The position numbers and the translations under genes are program-made. A DNA stretch of 32,647 nt. Source: Gracilaria caudata (lineage: Eukaryota; Rhodophyta; Florideophyceae; Gracilariales; Gracilariaceae). The stretch spans positions 1-32,647 of the forward strand of contig JASCIV010000199.1 in NCBI GenBank assembly GCA_030374735.1, in the 5' to 3' direction. This document shows positions 1 through 9,399 of the stretch, piece after piece (the stretch's first letter is position 1; each line of letters begins with the position of its first letter). A model generated the notes under the pieces. That model was not told the origin of the DNA and searched no databases. It saw only the letters and a program-made list of their open reading frames with translations.

Positions 1-15
1 GCTGGAAGAGCACCC

Positions 16-85
16 GGAAGAGCTCTTCCATGTCCTATCTTCCCAAAAATCGGGTACATGGAAGAGGTCTCTTCCATGTACCCGA
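16..85. repeat. Palindrome cluster at window start
   Basis: A perfect 14-bp palindrome GGAAGAGCTCTTCC lies at 16-29. A perfect 17-bp inverted repeat follows: the left arm is at 50-66, the right arm at 69-85, with a 2-base spacer. The 8-mer TGGAAGAG or its complement recurs at 3-10, in both arms and just after the palindrome. This may be the end of a fold-back element whose remainder lies outside the window. No coding function is suggested. Confidence 0.7.
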
Positions 86-605
86 CAAGGGATAAGAGGT
101 AGGAGCTGGTTATGGTACGATGCGACAAACTGTGTGGAAGGTATAAGGATACCCTTCGTAGATTTTACCCTCTCTTTTCATTTGATTGGTACCCTTGGGC
201 ACGGCCCTTGAGATGACGACGAGCCATCTATCGAGCCATGTACAGGCAATTCTCCATACGCCCCCATTTCTCCGCCAAGTTGGCACAGAGTTAGCACATG
301 ATAAAATTTTTGCCAACTGCGCGTCGGCTTCTCCTCTCGGACAGAACGTGTTCTTAGCAGGGCAACAATGCATGCACGCAAACTTGCAGTAACTTGTTGG
401 ATTGGAAGCGTCCCCTTAGCCAGCCGCACGCATGTCGTCGTGCAACCGCTATCACACGATCGTGCCTCCTTAATCTCCTGTCTTGACCAGACAAGACATA
501 TTCACTCTCTAATTTCTGGGTTAACCTCTCTACTTCTCGCCCGCTCATCTATCTCGTTACTGAACATGCGCACTCCAGTCTGCGAAACGCATCCTCCCCT
601 CCAAC
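86..605. other. Upstream region of the receptor-like gene, no gene recognised
   Basis: Several overlapping open frames of 60-116 codons exist on both strands. None shows a motif, a consistent composition or splice sites that would support a gene. The stretch presumably holds the promoter of the gene starting at 606. The last 60 bp are pyrimidine-rich (tcctcccctccaac before the ATG). No clear TATA box was seen. Confidence 0.4.
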
Positions 606-2505
606 ATGTCTCCGTTCCATCTTTTCGTTGCTCTCGGCTTCGTTTTCCTCCCCACCACCCTAGCATTTCGAAATGCGTTATCGTCTCACCCTCCGCTGCG
701 CTGTTGTTTCATGGATGAGCCTCCAATAACCTTTCGGAACCCCCGAAGCAGCTGGCAAGTACGTTGTTCAACTTCTTCTCCTCCCTCCTGTGCCTCCTCA
801 CCGTTCTACCGCCACGCTTACATGTCTGACGTCTTCATTCTCATCTGTTAAACAGAATGGCCTTGATGGTGTCCTCAAGGACCCCTTGCTTCAGCACCAG
901 TCCTACCTCAACTGGAGCTGCTCCTCTATGCGTCTCTTCCGTCAAACCGGCAGCACCGATTTCAACGCATTCGTATCCTCCATGTACGAATGTACAAACA
1001 AATCAACTGGGGAAATCATAGATGATCCCAACTGCAAGTGCGACATCGGCATTGGCGGCTGGTTTCAAACTCCAGCTCGTTTTGGCAAAGTGACCTTCCT
1101 GCCTCCGTTTGTGTACGATCGATACGTCGTATTCACACACGTTTCTCAAGCCACAGTCTCCGGCAGAAATTTGTTCTTCGTTCAGACCTTCGACGTCAGA
1201 TCTTGGATTTGTATTGCCGCATTATTCGTGATGTTCACTCTTCTGAAAATTCTCGACCGCAGATTCCAGCCTGCTCCTCCATGCCCACCGCTCCCACCCT
1301 CCACGAGTAGAGCACGACGTTGTGTGCACTATCTAACGAAGAGTCGTCGACCCTATCGAATAAGGAAGGCCACTCAAAGTACAAGTAAGTACTACTATCT
1401 TCTCTATTGCATATGCGTATGTAACGTGTGGCGCTGACGTTCTTTGTATATGTACCTATGCTGATTGCGTGCGGGTTCAGTGATGAGGATGATTTTGCTC
1501 TCCGACGAGCCTGTCGTTACAAGTAGCACCACAATGCGTCAGTGGTTTCTCAACATGATCCTTGCTGTAGCTGCGGTCTTCCTCATACTATCTTATGAGG
1601 CCAGTATGACGTACGTACCTCCTGCTCATAACGTGTTCTTGTCATCCTGCATTATGGACACCCAGGCCGCTAACGTGCAATTCCCTCTTTATTGTTCAAT
1701 CTGTCAGGGCATCGCTAGTACAGGAGACCATCCAATCTAGGTTTCAGTCAGCTGCAGATCTTCAGAATTGTCGAATCGACCCCACAGAAGTGTGCATCCT
1801 TCGAGGAGGTGCTCTCGAGACCTATTGGGAAAAATCTATCGCCATTGGGTAAGTTACATTGCCTTTGGTACCATTCAAAACGAATGAGATGTTGTGCAGA
1901 GTGGCGTTTTGTGGGTTGACAACCAACTGACGGCTTCGTTTTTGTCACTACCCTTGTACAGAGATTGTCATGTGCAGAATCCACCACACTATTTCAATAC
2001 ATACAAATCTCTATTCAAAGCTGTTAGGAATGGGGAATGCAAATATGCCATCGTCATCGAGTCTTCCATCACCGCTGCAATTCGAGAAAGGTACTGCGGT
2101 GATTTCGTGATCGTGGGCGAGCCAATCTTCAATGGAGGCCTCTCAATGCTCCTTCCCGTAGGCAGCAATCTGACCGAAGCCATGAGTGCGGCCACGCTTG
2201 AATTACGGGCTAATCAGACAAGGACAACTCTCAGCAAATACTTCAACAATCTGCCGCAGTGCGAACCGCAAGTGAAAAGCAAACTGAGCTTTGACAAGCT
2301 CAAGCTTTTCTTCATCATTGCATTTTCTTTCGGGGTGGGTATATTATTGGCGATGGTGCTTATTCCTCAGCAACCTTCGAGAGAGAACAGAAGTAGAGGA
2401 CCTCTACTTCTGCCTAAAGATGAATCACTTGAGCCGAAGCCACATTTCCAGAACAATTTCAGCTTCTGCTCAGCAGACGACAGCCGTGAAAGCTGTCCTG
2501 TTTAA
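606..2505 (+). CDS. Ionotropic glutamate receptor-like ligand-gated channel (5 exons)
   Basis: Proposed exons are 606-758, 856-1384, 1481-1610, 1708-1848 and 1962-2505, giving 498 aa; all join in phase with GT-AG introns of 96-113 bp. An alternative last acceptor after 1901 adds 20 residues. The order is signal peptide (1-20), S1 ligand-binding half, M1 helix (WICIAALFVMFTLLKI), a basic linker, M3 ending in SYEASMT, S2 half, M4 (LFFIIAFSFGVGILLAMVLI) and a short tail. SYEASMT matches the receptor SYTANLAAF signature. Arg126 in TPARFGKVTFLPPF aligns with the arginine that binds the ligand alpha-carboxylate. Glu351 in KYAIVIESS aligns with the S2 acidic residue that binds the alpha-amino group. 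There is no amino-terminal domain, and the pore loop between M1 and M3 is nearly absent. It probably acts at a membrane in amino-acid sensing. The family call is firm; channel activity is inference. Confidence 0.8.
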
Positions 2506-2564
2506 TGTGCTTCCCGGTTTCCATGTGGAAACTTTCATTTGGTTTTGTGTACAGTATGGACTTC

Positions 2565-2570
2565 AATAAA
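2565..2570 (+). terminator. AATAAA polyadenylation signal of receptor-like gene
   Basis: AATAAA lies 60 bp after the TAA stop of the receptor-like gene, a normal distance for a eukaryotic poly(A) signal. Confidence 0.6.
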
Positions 2571-3044
2571 ATTCAAAATGTTTTGCCTTAGTACTCCTCG
2601 TACGTGAACATCAAGTATTTTTGATGCACAAAACCGCAACATTTTTATAGAACAGTTGAGATACAGTACAGAGCACCCGGTAGAGCACCGGAGTTGTTCA
2701 GTTGTTTTCGCAACATCTTCTGAGGCTACAGTAATGACATAACATTGTTATGCGAACAATTCACCCTCTTGAGATATATCCAAACAGATACAGTATACAG
2801 AATAATAATATTAAGCTTATTTATGTTGTGTCCATAGATCAACAATTAGCAACTCGTACTCTGCTAATCATCTTGATATAACACCCTTCACTGACACTGA
2901 AGCTCGCTCTTTTAAATGTGAGGACATCAAAAGGGAGGAGACCGTGTCGTCGAACAGGTATCTCTTGGAGATGGCCGAAATTTCGCATTTTGCACAGTTG
3001 TATCCGTAAATTTTTGTCTGTAAGCACACCACCATTATGGAATT
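2571..3044. other. Intergenic, AT-rich, no gene seen
   Basis: This AT-rich stretch contains only short open frames on both strands and no recognisable motif. It separates the receptor-like gene from the hairpin at 3045-3158. Confidence 0.4.
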
Positions 3045-3158
3045 TGTTTACAGCTCACAACAATGCAGGCCCAAGTAATTGTTCAATAACAATACTATTG
3101 AGTCAAAAACATTAGTATTGGCAATTACGTGGGCCTGCATTGTTGTGAACTGTAAACA
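3045..3158. repeat. Long imperfect inverted repeat (hairpin)
   Basis: The left arm 3045-3096 starts TGTTTACAGCTCACAACAAT. The right arm 3113-3158 is its reverse complement, with one C/T and one A/C mismatch and a short bulge. The loop is about 16 bases. Transcribed, it would give an imperfect hairpin of about 45 paired positions, ending some 65 bp before the ATG at 3224. It could be a MITE, a small-RNA precursor or a 5'-leader structure. Confidence 0.8.
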
Positions 3159-3223
3159 GTTTTTGCTCGCATTGCTGCCCTTTTCAAACACACAAATTAC
3201 ACTAAAAGAAACCGTCAGTATAA

Positions 3224-5704
3224 ATGTTACGAAGTTCGGCGAGTCATTTCGCGTGTCCTTCACATCTTCGCTCGCCTTCCGTATTCAACATGTTCGATTT
3301 TGGGCACGTGTTGTGGATTGCGGCCTCCGAAAAAGAAAGGGAGCTTCTTGCACACGTGTATCGCCGCGTGTTAGAAGTCCCGACTGCACTCGAAGGTCAT
3401 GTCAAAGCAGCTTTGTTACTCGAGATAATAGAAGACTACGACCGTCGTTCATGGCCCAGACATTTCCAGTTATCTGGAGTAGAATGGCAACTGCAATACT
3501 GGGTCGTCATTACCTGTGAAAGCCGCTCTGTCGACGGAAGTCAGCGCGAAAACTATATGCGTCTTCTCATGGCATCCAAGGGACGCCACCGCGACGTGGC
3601 CTATGGACTTAGTGAACGTCTTCTTTGGCGCCAGAAGGAGAACGTCGTGGCTAAGCTTGTCGCCATGGGCAAACGAAACTACCATGCGCCAGTGCCGACA
3701 GACCATGTCATGGAGAACGGCGTTTTACATGTGGCAGTTTCCTACAAACACACTTCGAGCTATTCTGACAAGGGTACTATTTCTGAAGAGCAGGCGGAAG
3801 CTATTTGGATAGCCGTCAACTCTATCTCCTTCGTTCAAGAGCATACAGAGGTACGCGTTTGGGTCGACCAAAATCTGCACCGCACCGAATTTCCGCGGGG
3901 TCGCAAGTGGCACGAGTTCGGCCTTCTGCCTTACGCATGTTTGAAAACGGTCTTTATTGGCAATAGGGATTTCAAGCTTGGACTGGCGCGTACTAGGCCG
4001 TGGTTGTGGGTGGAAATGATAACTGCATTAGAAGCCCAGGGTATTCATACCAAGCCTGGACAGGACGTCGTCGTTGATAGTGAGGGTACGCTTGAACAAT
4101 TAGAGAGCTACGACAAGATGAAAGGAAAAATGTTAGAAAAGGGTTGGTTACTCGGAAGGGCCCTGAAGGTGGACGAAGTTATGGACATCATCACTCGTAC
4201 CATTAGCCTTTGGAGGAGAGAGTTCCTTAATCACGGAGGCTACGAATGGGCTGATGAATTCGAGCAGTTCGTGAACTGGGCCAGAAGATTTGTTATTCGA
4301 AAGGTTCCCTATTCGGAAATGACATGGAATCATTCCAGTGACCCCGTATGCGGAATGGATGCTGTTGTTCTTCTGAGGGCATTACCTGCCGCCGGTCTAT
4401 ACGGTCGTACACAATATGGATTTGTACTTCCAGCAATATTTTGGAAGGTAGAGAACGAGAACCGGAGATGGGTGCTGGGAGACATCATCGATCGCTCATT
4501 GGTTGGAGAGATTCCGCTGAGCGATCTACTGGAGTTTAAGAGCGAGCAGGTGGAAGGCAGTGAAGAACTAACAATGTTTGGAATGTCCTCATCTTTGGAA
4601 AGAATGAGTCTTCGAAAGCAGAACAAACAAGTATCTATTGTAACTGGAAAGAAGGACAGAGTTCTTCAAGACTCCACTCAATACGCTTTGGCTTTTTCGT
4701 CTATGTTCGAGGCAGGCAAGATGAGCATGGAGAAAGTTGTTCTCACTTTGCCGAGACAGTGTCAAGCTCTTATGAATTATAGGCCGTTTACTGAACGGGT
4801 AATTTTAGCACGCTTTGGTGCCTCGGCAGTTGGAGATGCTTGTTTGAAGCCAGCAGTTGTAACTCGCTCAGTGGAAGAATTTTTAGCATTGGAAAGAGTA
4901 GGTACATGCTACAACTCAGGAATATGTGAACAGGTATACGCAGTCGGTACGGATGGAATGAAATGGTTGCTTTCGACTAACGAGGTGAACGCTCTGCTCG
5001 CAGCTTGTGAAAACAATGTTGGTAGGTTCAGGGAAGTTGTCCAATCACTGAAAACGTTTTGTTCGTACAAGTCGATGAGATGCAAGGACAGGAACGAGAG
5101 AGATTTGTGGTACTGCACCAGAGGCAGAAGAATTGATGACTTTGATGTGGAAAGCCTCAAGAGTTCTTGCTTCGTATCCGGAGAGCCTGATGCAGATATC
5201 GACAATGAGCTTATTCAAATGATGAGATCGCAATATGACGGCTACACACTCGTATGGATTGATATAGCATATGCGGAACGTGTGAAGGTTAGGTTTGGAG
5301 GATCCCATCACCTGACTATCCTCACGACTATTCCTGTTGCTGCGAACTCGGAGCTGGCGATTCTGAAAGAAACTGATCGGGACATACTTGTGAATTCAGA
5401 ATCAACAGGCTTAGTGGAGATGGCAATTGGTATACAGCCCAAGGTAACAGTGAAGACGTACGGGTCGGGACTAAATCCAAAAATACAGACTCACGAGGAT
5501 GGGAAAGAAGTTGTGTTGTTTGCTGTGGATGGACTATTCTCGACATGTGACTCATGCGGTAGGGCAGTGTGTAATCTGAACGGAATGACTGCTTCTGTCT
5601 GTGACGAATCACAACTTACTCACGTGAAATGGCTTGAGAAGCATTCTTGTGAGGGTCACAGATATTCTAGTTTCAAGCTCACCATTGGCTCCAGAATTGT
5701 TTAA
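3224..5704 (+). CDS. Large hypothetical protein, faint HET/TIR-like region
   Basis: An uninterrupted 826-codon frame with no intron; a second in-frame ATG at 3290 is an alternative start. I do not recognise a family with certainty. Around residues 167-275 the order is a strand (HVAVSYKH), then about 25 residues, a strand with WVDQNLH, then LLPYACLKTVFIG and RPWLWVEM. This resembles the HET domain order (ALSYxWG, then WIDxxCINQ, then a buried strand, then RxWxxQE), a fungal TIR-like fold, but the cysteine and several key residues are absent. The C-terminus has CDSCGRAVC followed by a Cys and His (about 770-816), which could bind zinc. No signal peptide or membrane helix is seen. The long hairpin lies directly upstream. 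The gene call is firm; the domain suggestion is weak. Confidence 0.75.
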   Translation: MLRSSASHFACPSHLRSPSVFNMFDFGHVLWIAASEKERELLAHVYRRVLEVPTALEGHVKAALLLEIIEDYDRRSWPRHFQLSGVEWQLQYWVVITCESRSVDGSQRENYMRLLMASKGRHRDVAYGLSERLLWRQKENVVAKLVAMGKRNYHAPVPTDHVMENGVLHVAVSYKHTSSYSDKGTISEEQAEAIWIAVNSISFVQEHTEVRVWVDQNLHRTEFPRGRKWHEFGLLPYACLKTVFIGNRDFKLGLARTRPWLWVEMITALEAQGIHTKPGQDVVVDSEGTLEQLESYDKMKGKMLEKGWLLGRALKVDEVMDIITRTISLWRREFLNHGGYEWADEFEQFVNWARRFVIRKVPYSEMTWNHSSDPVCGMDAVVLLRALPAAGLYGRTQYGFVLPAIFWKVENENRRWVLGDIIDRSLVGEIPLSDLLEFKSEQVEGSEELTMFGMSSSLERMSLRKQNKQVSIVTGKKDRVLQDSTQYALAFSSMFEAGKMSMEKVVLTLPRQCQALMNYRPFTERVILARFGASAVGDACLKPAVVTRSVEEFLALERVGTCYNSGICEQVYAVGTDGMKWLLSTNEVNALLAACENNVGRFREVVQSLKTFCSYKSMRCKDRNERDLWYCTRGRRIDDFDVESLKSSCFVSGEPDADIDNELIQMMRSQYDGYTLVWIDIAYAERVKVRFGGSHHLTILTTIPVAANSELAILKETDRDILVNSESTGLVEMAIGIQPKVTVKTYGSGLNPKIQTHEDGKEVVLFAVDGLFSTCDSCGRAVCNLNGMTASVCDESQLTHVKWLEKHSCEGHRYSSFKLTIGSRIV

Positions 5705-5781
5705 TGGCAGAGCACCATACAGCGGGAAAACTGCCTGAACTTAAGCCAGGGCTGCATGCAAGAAAACTTAATCGCAGAGCT

Positions 5782-7052
5782 TCACTTTGCCCTTACTAGT
5801 GTTAATCCATTTAGTTGACTAAAGCTATATGCGTGCCACGGAGCGGCCATGGCCCAATGCACGTTGCAGCAACCAAAAGCTGGTCCGGTGGCGGTTTTAT
5901 GCCAATCTAGATGATGCAGCTTCTCGTGAATGCTCTCCATGTAACCTTCGTGTGCTTCGACAGCTCTGAATTAGATAAAAAGAACAGCTTAAACTGCGCA
6001 TCCCTTCCAATACCGAGTCGCATCAAGCATCATCACATTGTGAAGAATTGTAGCAAAGGCTGACAACCCTTATGTTTTGAACGCGCAGATTCGCATGGTC
6101 TCAAGTTCGATGTTCTGTTCGCATCTGGTGTAATAATACGTTGCTCACGTCCAAGCTAACTGCTGTATCTGAGACACGCACACCTCCTGTATCAAGGAAG
6201 CAGTTTCTGGCCGTCTGGAATCAAACGCAACTCTTTCTAGCGTAACTAGTAGCACTCAGCATCCTCCAAAACGCGTGCAAGCGCGCACACAATCCATCCT
6301 CAGCCTCATCAATTCTCTTCACGATGACAAACCCCCTCGCCGTGTAGAACAGCAAGTCAGTCGCAGTACAGCACTCCAAATACGACCATTCTCATCGCAC
6401 CATAACAATGTCTGTTCCATACACTCATGGTTTCAAACTTGCTTGTGACGCCCTTACCGCTGGTCACCATGCAAAGATGTACATGAGGCACATTTACATT
6501 CACATTGTTCTCTTACCGCTTCCTAGATGCAATCAGTGCTGAAAACACCGGCTTGAACGCACTTAGCGCGCGGAGCACACCGTGTGCACACGGTGGAATC
6601 GGATTCCAACCATTGCGGCCATGTAGCAGCGCGTGAACGTTCGTAATCTCGCAGTCTGGGAAAGAATGATGAACGTAGCTTTTGACAACCAACTGGTTCC
6701 AGAACGTGACTGTGTTGACTACCGTGCCATTAGGATCCGACAGGCTGATCTATCCCGCACAAACCAATAGCCACAGACTCATTATCTAGAAATGAATGTT
6801 ACGTTATCGGTGAAGATATTCGGAAAATGGAGCTTCAGGTCCTCTGCTGTTCTCAGAGCTTGACCTGCTGACAGTGGACCGACGCAAAAGGATCCATGAG
6901 GCCTCAATTTCAGCACCAGCTCGTACCGTGTCTCACCCAGGAAGAGGATATCAAATCTACCAATTGCTTCACTGTCGTTTACTAGTCCGGTCGTTCGAGG
7001 TTTGACCATTTTTCGATCCAGAAAGACACCAGGTGCGCCCTCCAAGCACAAT
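5782..7052 (-). CDS. Spliced hypothetical gene, exon blocks only partly resolved
   Basis: The minus strand holds a series of protein-like blocks that no single long frame covers. Block A 7052-6803 contains MVKPRTTGLVNDSEAIGRFD. Block B 6749-6517 contains TFWNQLVVKSYVHHSFPDCE and ends at a GTAAGA donor. Block C 6390-6232 contains DLLFYTARGFVIVKRIDEAE. Block D 6143-6083 contains CEQNIELETMRICA. Block E 5965-5782 contains AVEAHEGYMESIHEKLHHLD and ends in TGA at 5784-5782. A pyrimidine-rich tract and AG precede block A, and TTTTTATCTAATTCAG precedes block E. The C-D (88 bp) and D-E (117 bp) introns keep phase. A-B keeps phase only with a short 53-bp intron, and B-C phase is not resolved, so an exon may be missed or a frameshift present. 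The family is unknown and the 5' end was not found. Confidence 0.45.
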
Positions 7053-7171
7053 CTGCGTTCGCGGAAGAAGAGTAGATCAATAGTGCCAGGAAAAGATTGT
7101 ATTTTTCGTGGTAAGAAAGTTTAAGAGTTTTCCAAAGTATTGCAGTGTGATCCAGAACAAGACAGCCAAGC

Positions 7172-7187
7172 AGAGAGAGAGAGAGAG
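7172..7187. repeat. (AG)8 microsatellite
   Basis: Eight uninterrupted AG units (CT on the minus strand), located just upstream of the acceptor proposed for the minus-strand spliced gene. Confidence 0.9.
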
Positions 7188-7917
7188 TATGATTGTGGAA
7201 ATAATCTGAAGGATCTTGACGCTGACAGGGAGAAGCAGCAGAACAGAAGATATTGAGACGCAACATAGGAACCAACAAGAAAATGAAATTGCTAAAGAAC
7301 TAAACCACTTCGGCTGGGCACAGACTTAACCAAGTAGAGTGACAGCTGCGATCTGCACAAAATAAAACAACTTCTGGTGCAAGACTCTTCGACATGCCGT
7401 TGTTGGTTTGTATTGGATCAGAGTCTTATTACCAGACCTGTCCAATTCAGACACGCAGATCGGTAGCAAAACTATGAATATCACCCATAGATCATGCGCC
7501 AAGACGCTGATGTCTCATAACCATATCCTAGCCTTGAAATGGAAAGTCGGAACTACATTGACCCCCGTACAAGGCATTCTCGCCCGCTGCTGTTGAGTTC
7601 ACCGCACATCATTTCTCAAGGCAGGTCCTCATCATGACTTCGACAGGGATCCCGGCAGCGGTCGGAGAGGCACCCCATCGGCTCACAGCCGTCGACAAAA
7701 AGGACCGCTTGTCGGAAGGGATTATAGCAGTGACCTCGTCTGCCCATTGTTGTAAGTATTTTGTAATACTATGATGGTTGAGTGAAGTCTGGCCTTCTCT
7801 AGAGGGAGGAGAAGGCTGGCTGAGGCTTCTTTAATATAGCTCTTGTAGCGATGTAGAGAGATCTCGAACTACACTACAAGCTACCTACTGTCTCCTACTG
7901 TCACACAAGGCGTGAGC

Positions 7918-7955
7918 TTCAAGCCTATCACGGATCAGGCGTGATGTGGCTTGAA
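7918..7955. repeat. Short two-part stem-loop
   Basis: TTCAAGCC (7918-7925) pairs with GGCTTGAA (7948-7955), and ATCACG (7927-7932) with CGTGAT (7940-7945), leaving a 7-base loop. Fourteen pairs form with a small asymmetric bulge. The function is unknown. Confidence 0.7.
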
Positions 7956-8308
7956 ATGTGACTTCTGTATTACACTTACCCCGGTTTTGAAGTTCAACGT
8001 CCTCGATGAACATTTGTAGGTGGGTAGAGAGGGATGTAGTTGTGTAATAGAACAGAGTAGAAGTTGCGGTTGAATTCCGAAGTCAACCAGTAATTAAGCA
8101 GGAACAGAGCTGTGCCCGCGCAGAGCGTAGCAAAATGAGAACTGAAGAGTCCAGATGAATGCACACGGCTGATGTTTTAAGTCCATGCCGCAGCCATTAG
8201 ACTGACAACTTTATAAATATCGTGCATCCCATACTACACGATAAAATATCGGACAAATGAGAAATAAGACACAACCGAGAATGCATGTCATGCTCAATTT
8301 CGAAAGGG

Positions 8309-8316
8309 TATAAAAG
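8309..8316 (+). promoter_or_regulatory. TATA box of small secreted-protein gene
   Basis: TATAAAAG lies 119 bp upstream of the ATG at 8435 and is followed by the palindrome GAACGTTC. This position fits a transcription start in a short 5' UTR. Confidence 0.6.
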
Positions 8317-8434
8317 AACGTTCTCACTCACCAGAGTGATCTGGAATTGCTCTCAGCCAGAGCTACAACTCTACTGACTGGGTTTCGTTTTATCGTTCAC
8401 CCACACTCCCACATATCCCCCACATACTCCCATC

Positions 8435-9078
8435 ATGTATTTTCTCAAACTTGCCACTCTTATGTTCCTTGGCATCATTCTGTTTATGACAGGAGCGAAT
8501 GGAATGCCGATTCTCGAGGTAACAGAATGTAGCAGCACCGGACCACTTCTCGCCATCGATGCCAGTAACATTTTGAAGGATGAAGTGCCGACAACCATCC
8601 TAGCCAATATATTGCTCTTCAGATGCGTAACAGTTCACGAAACGGCGTCTGGTGGTACTAGGTACATCTTCAATGCCGGTAGGGTAAACAAGAACACTCT
8701 GGGTATGGAGTGCCAGGATGCACAACTTTTCTCCCTCACCGAGGCGGAGGAGATCCGAGCACTCCCACTTGCAGATATGCCGTCCGTTGCGAGGACGATA
8801 GATGTGTCGTGTATGGTGCTCTACACCAGACTGTGTTGCTCTCTGTGGCTTTTTCGAAAGGAGAGATGGACGCGATTCGGACACAGAAGATAGAGATTCC
8901 TTTTTTGGTGACTGAGGTTCTATTTGATTTTGAGGGGCTGCTGGAGCAATCTGCCCGGTCATTGATTGATGCATATCGCCACGGAATTATTGACCTAATG
9001 GTTCTTCGCACGCATTCTTTCCTTGGATCTGCGGAGATGAATTGCTCGCGAATTCTTTCCGTGGATTTGCGAAGATGA
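8435..9078 (+). CDS. Small secreted protein of unknown family (2 exons)
   Basis: Exon 1 is 8435-8661 and exon 2 is 8775-9078. The 113-bp intron begins GTACAT and ends with a pyrimidine-rich CTTGCAG; joining restores one frame of 176 aa. Without splicing the first frame ends at 8893, while the downstream frame carries the more protein-like sequence, so splicing is the better model. Residues 1-23 form a signal peptide (LATLMFLGIILFMTGANG). The mature part has several cysteines, some in RCEDDRCVVYG right after the junction. No known domain is recognised, and no second membrane helix is evident. It has its own TATA box and an AATAAA downstream. It is probably exported or resident in the secretory pathway. 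Confidence 0.6.
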
Positions 9079-9363
9079 ATTGTTAAGCTATCTAATCGTA
9101 TATCAGTAAAAGTGGGAGAGAGCTTTGTGAGGATGGGAAAAGTATTTACATCTTCACTGATCCCTTGGTTTTTGTTCGTGCTGTGTTTTCTATGCGTCAC
9201 ACAAGGGATCCGATAAACCTCGTTTTGAATTGTTAATCTCGATCGGACCTTACACTTTGCTTTGCGAAACTTTTGTGATACATGGCGGTCGAGCCGAAGG
9301 AATTGATGGGTGCAAGCGTTTCTTGTCTCAGAGTAGTGTGATTTTGGTTTTCATGGTATGGGA

Positions 9364-9369
9364 AATAAA
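9364..9369 (+). terminator. AATAAA polyadenylation signal
   Basis: AATAAA followed by a T-rich run, 286 bp after the stop at 9078 and 31 bp before the end of the convergent minus-strand gene. Confidence 0.4.
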
Positions 9370-9399
9370 GTTTTTATTTGAATGACGATGTCGTCCCAC

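Larger units (their letters stand above)
7053..8308. other. Non-coding stretch with microsatellite and hairpin
   Basis: No convincing gene is present. A minus-strand frame at about 7326-7071 has no stop and would encode two very hydrophobic stretches. It contains the CT repeat, so a pyrimidine-rich intron read as protein is as likely as a membrane exon. A short + strand frame at 7634 ends at a GTTGTAAGTATT donor-like site without a recognisable partner. Between 7760 and 8060 several short inverted repeats occur, including GCCTTCTC...GAGAAGGC. Confidence 0.35.

Noticed and set aside
7071..7326. Hydrophobic minus-strand open frame read as two membrane helices
   Set aside because: It spans a CT repeat and pyrimidine-rich sequence before a likely acceptor. 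T/C-rich introns translate to hydrophobic residues, and no ATG or strong donor was found.
7740..8060. Possible solo LTR
   Set aside because: Only short inverted repeats are present. No matching TG...CA ends, primer-binding site or target duplication could be defined.
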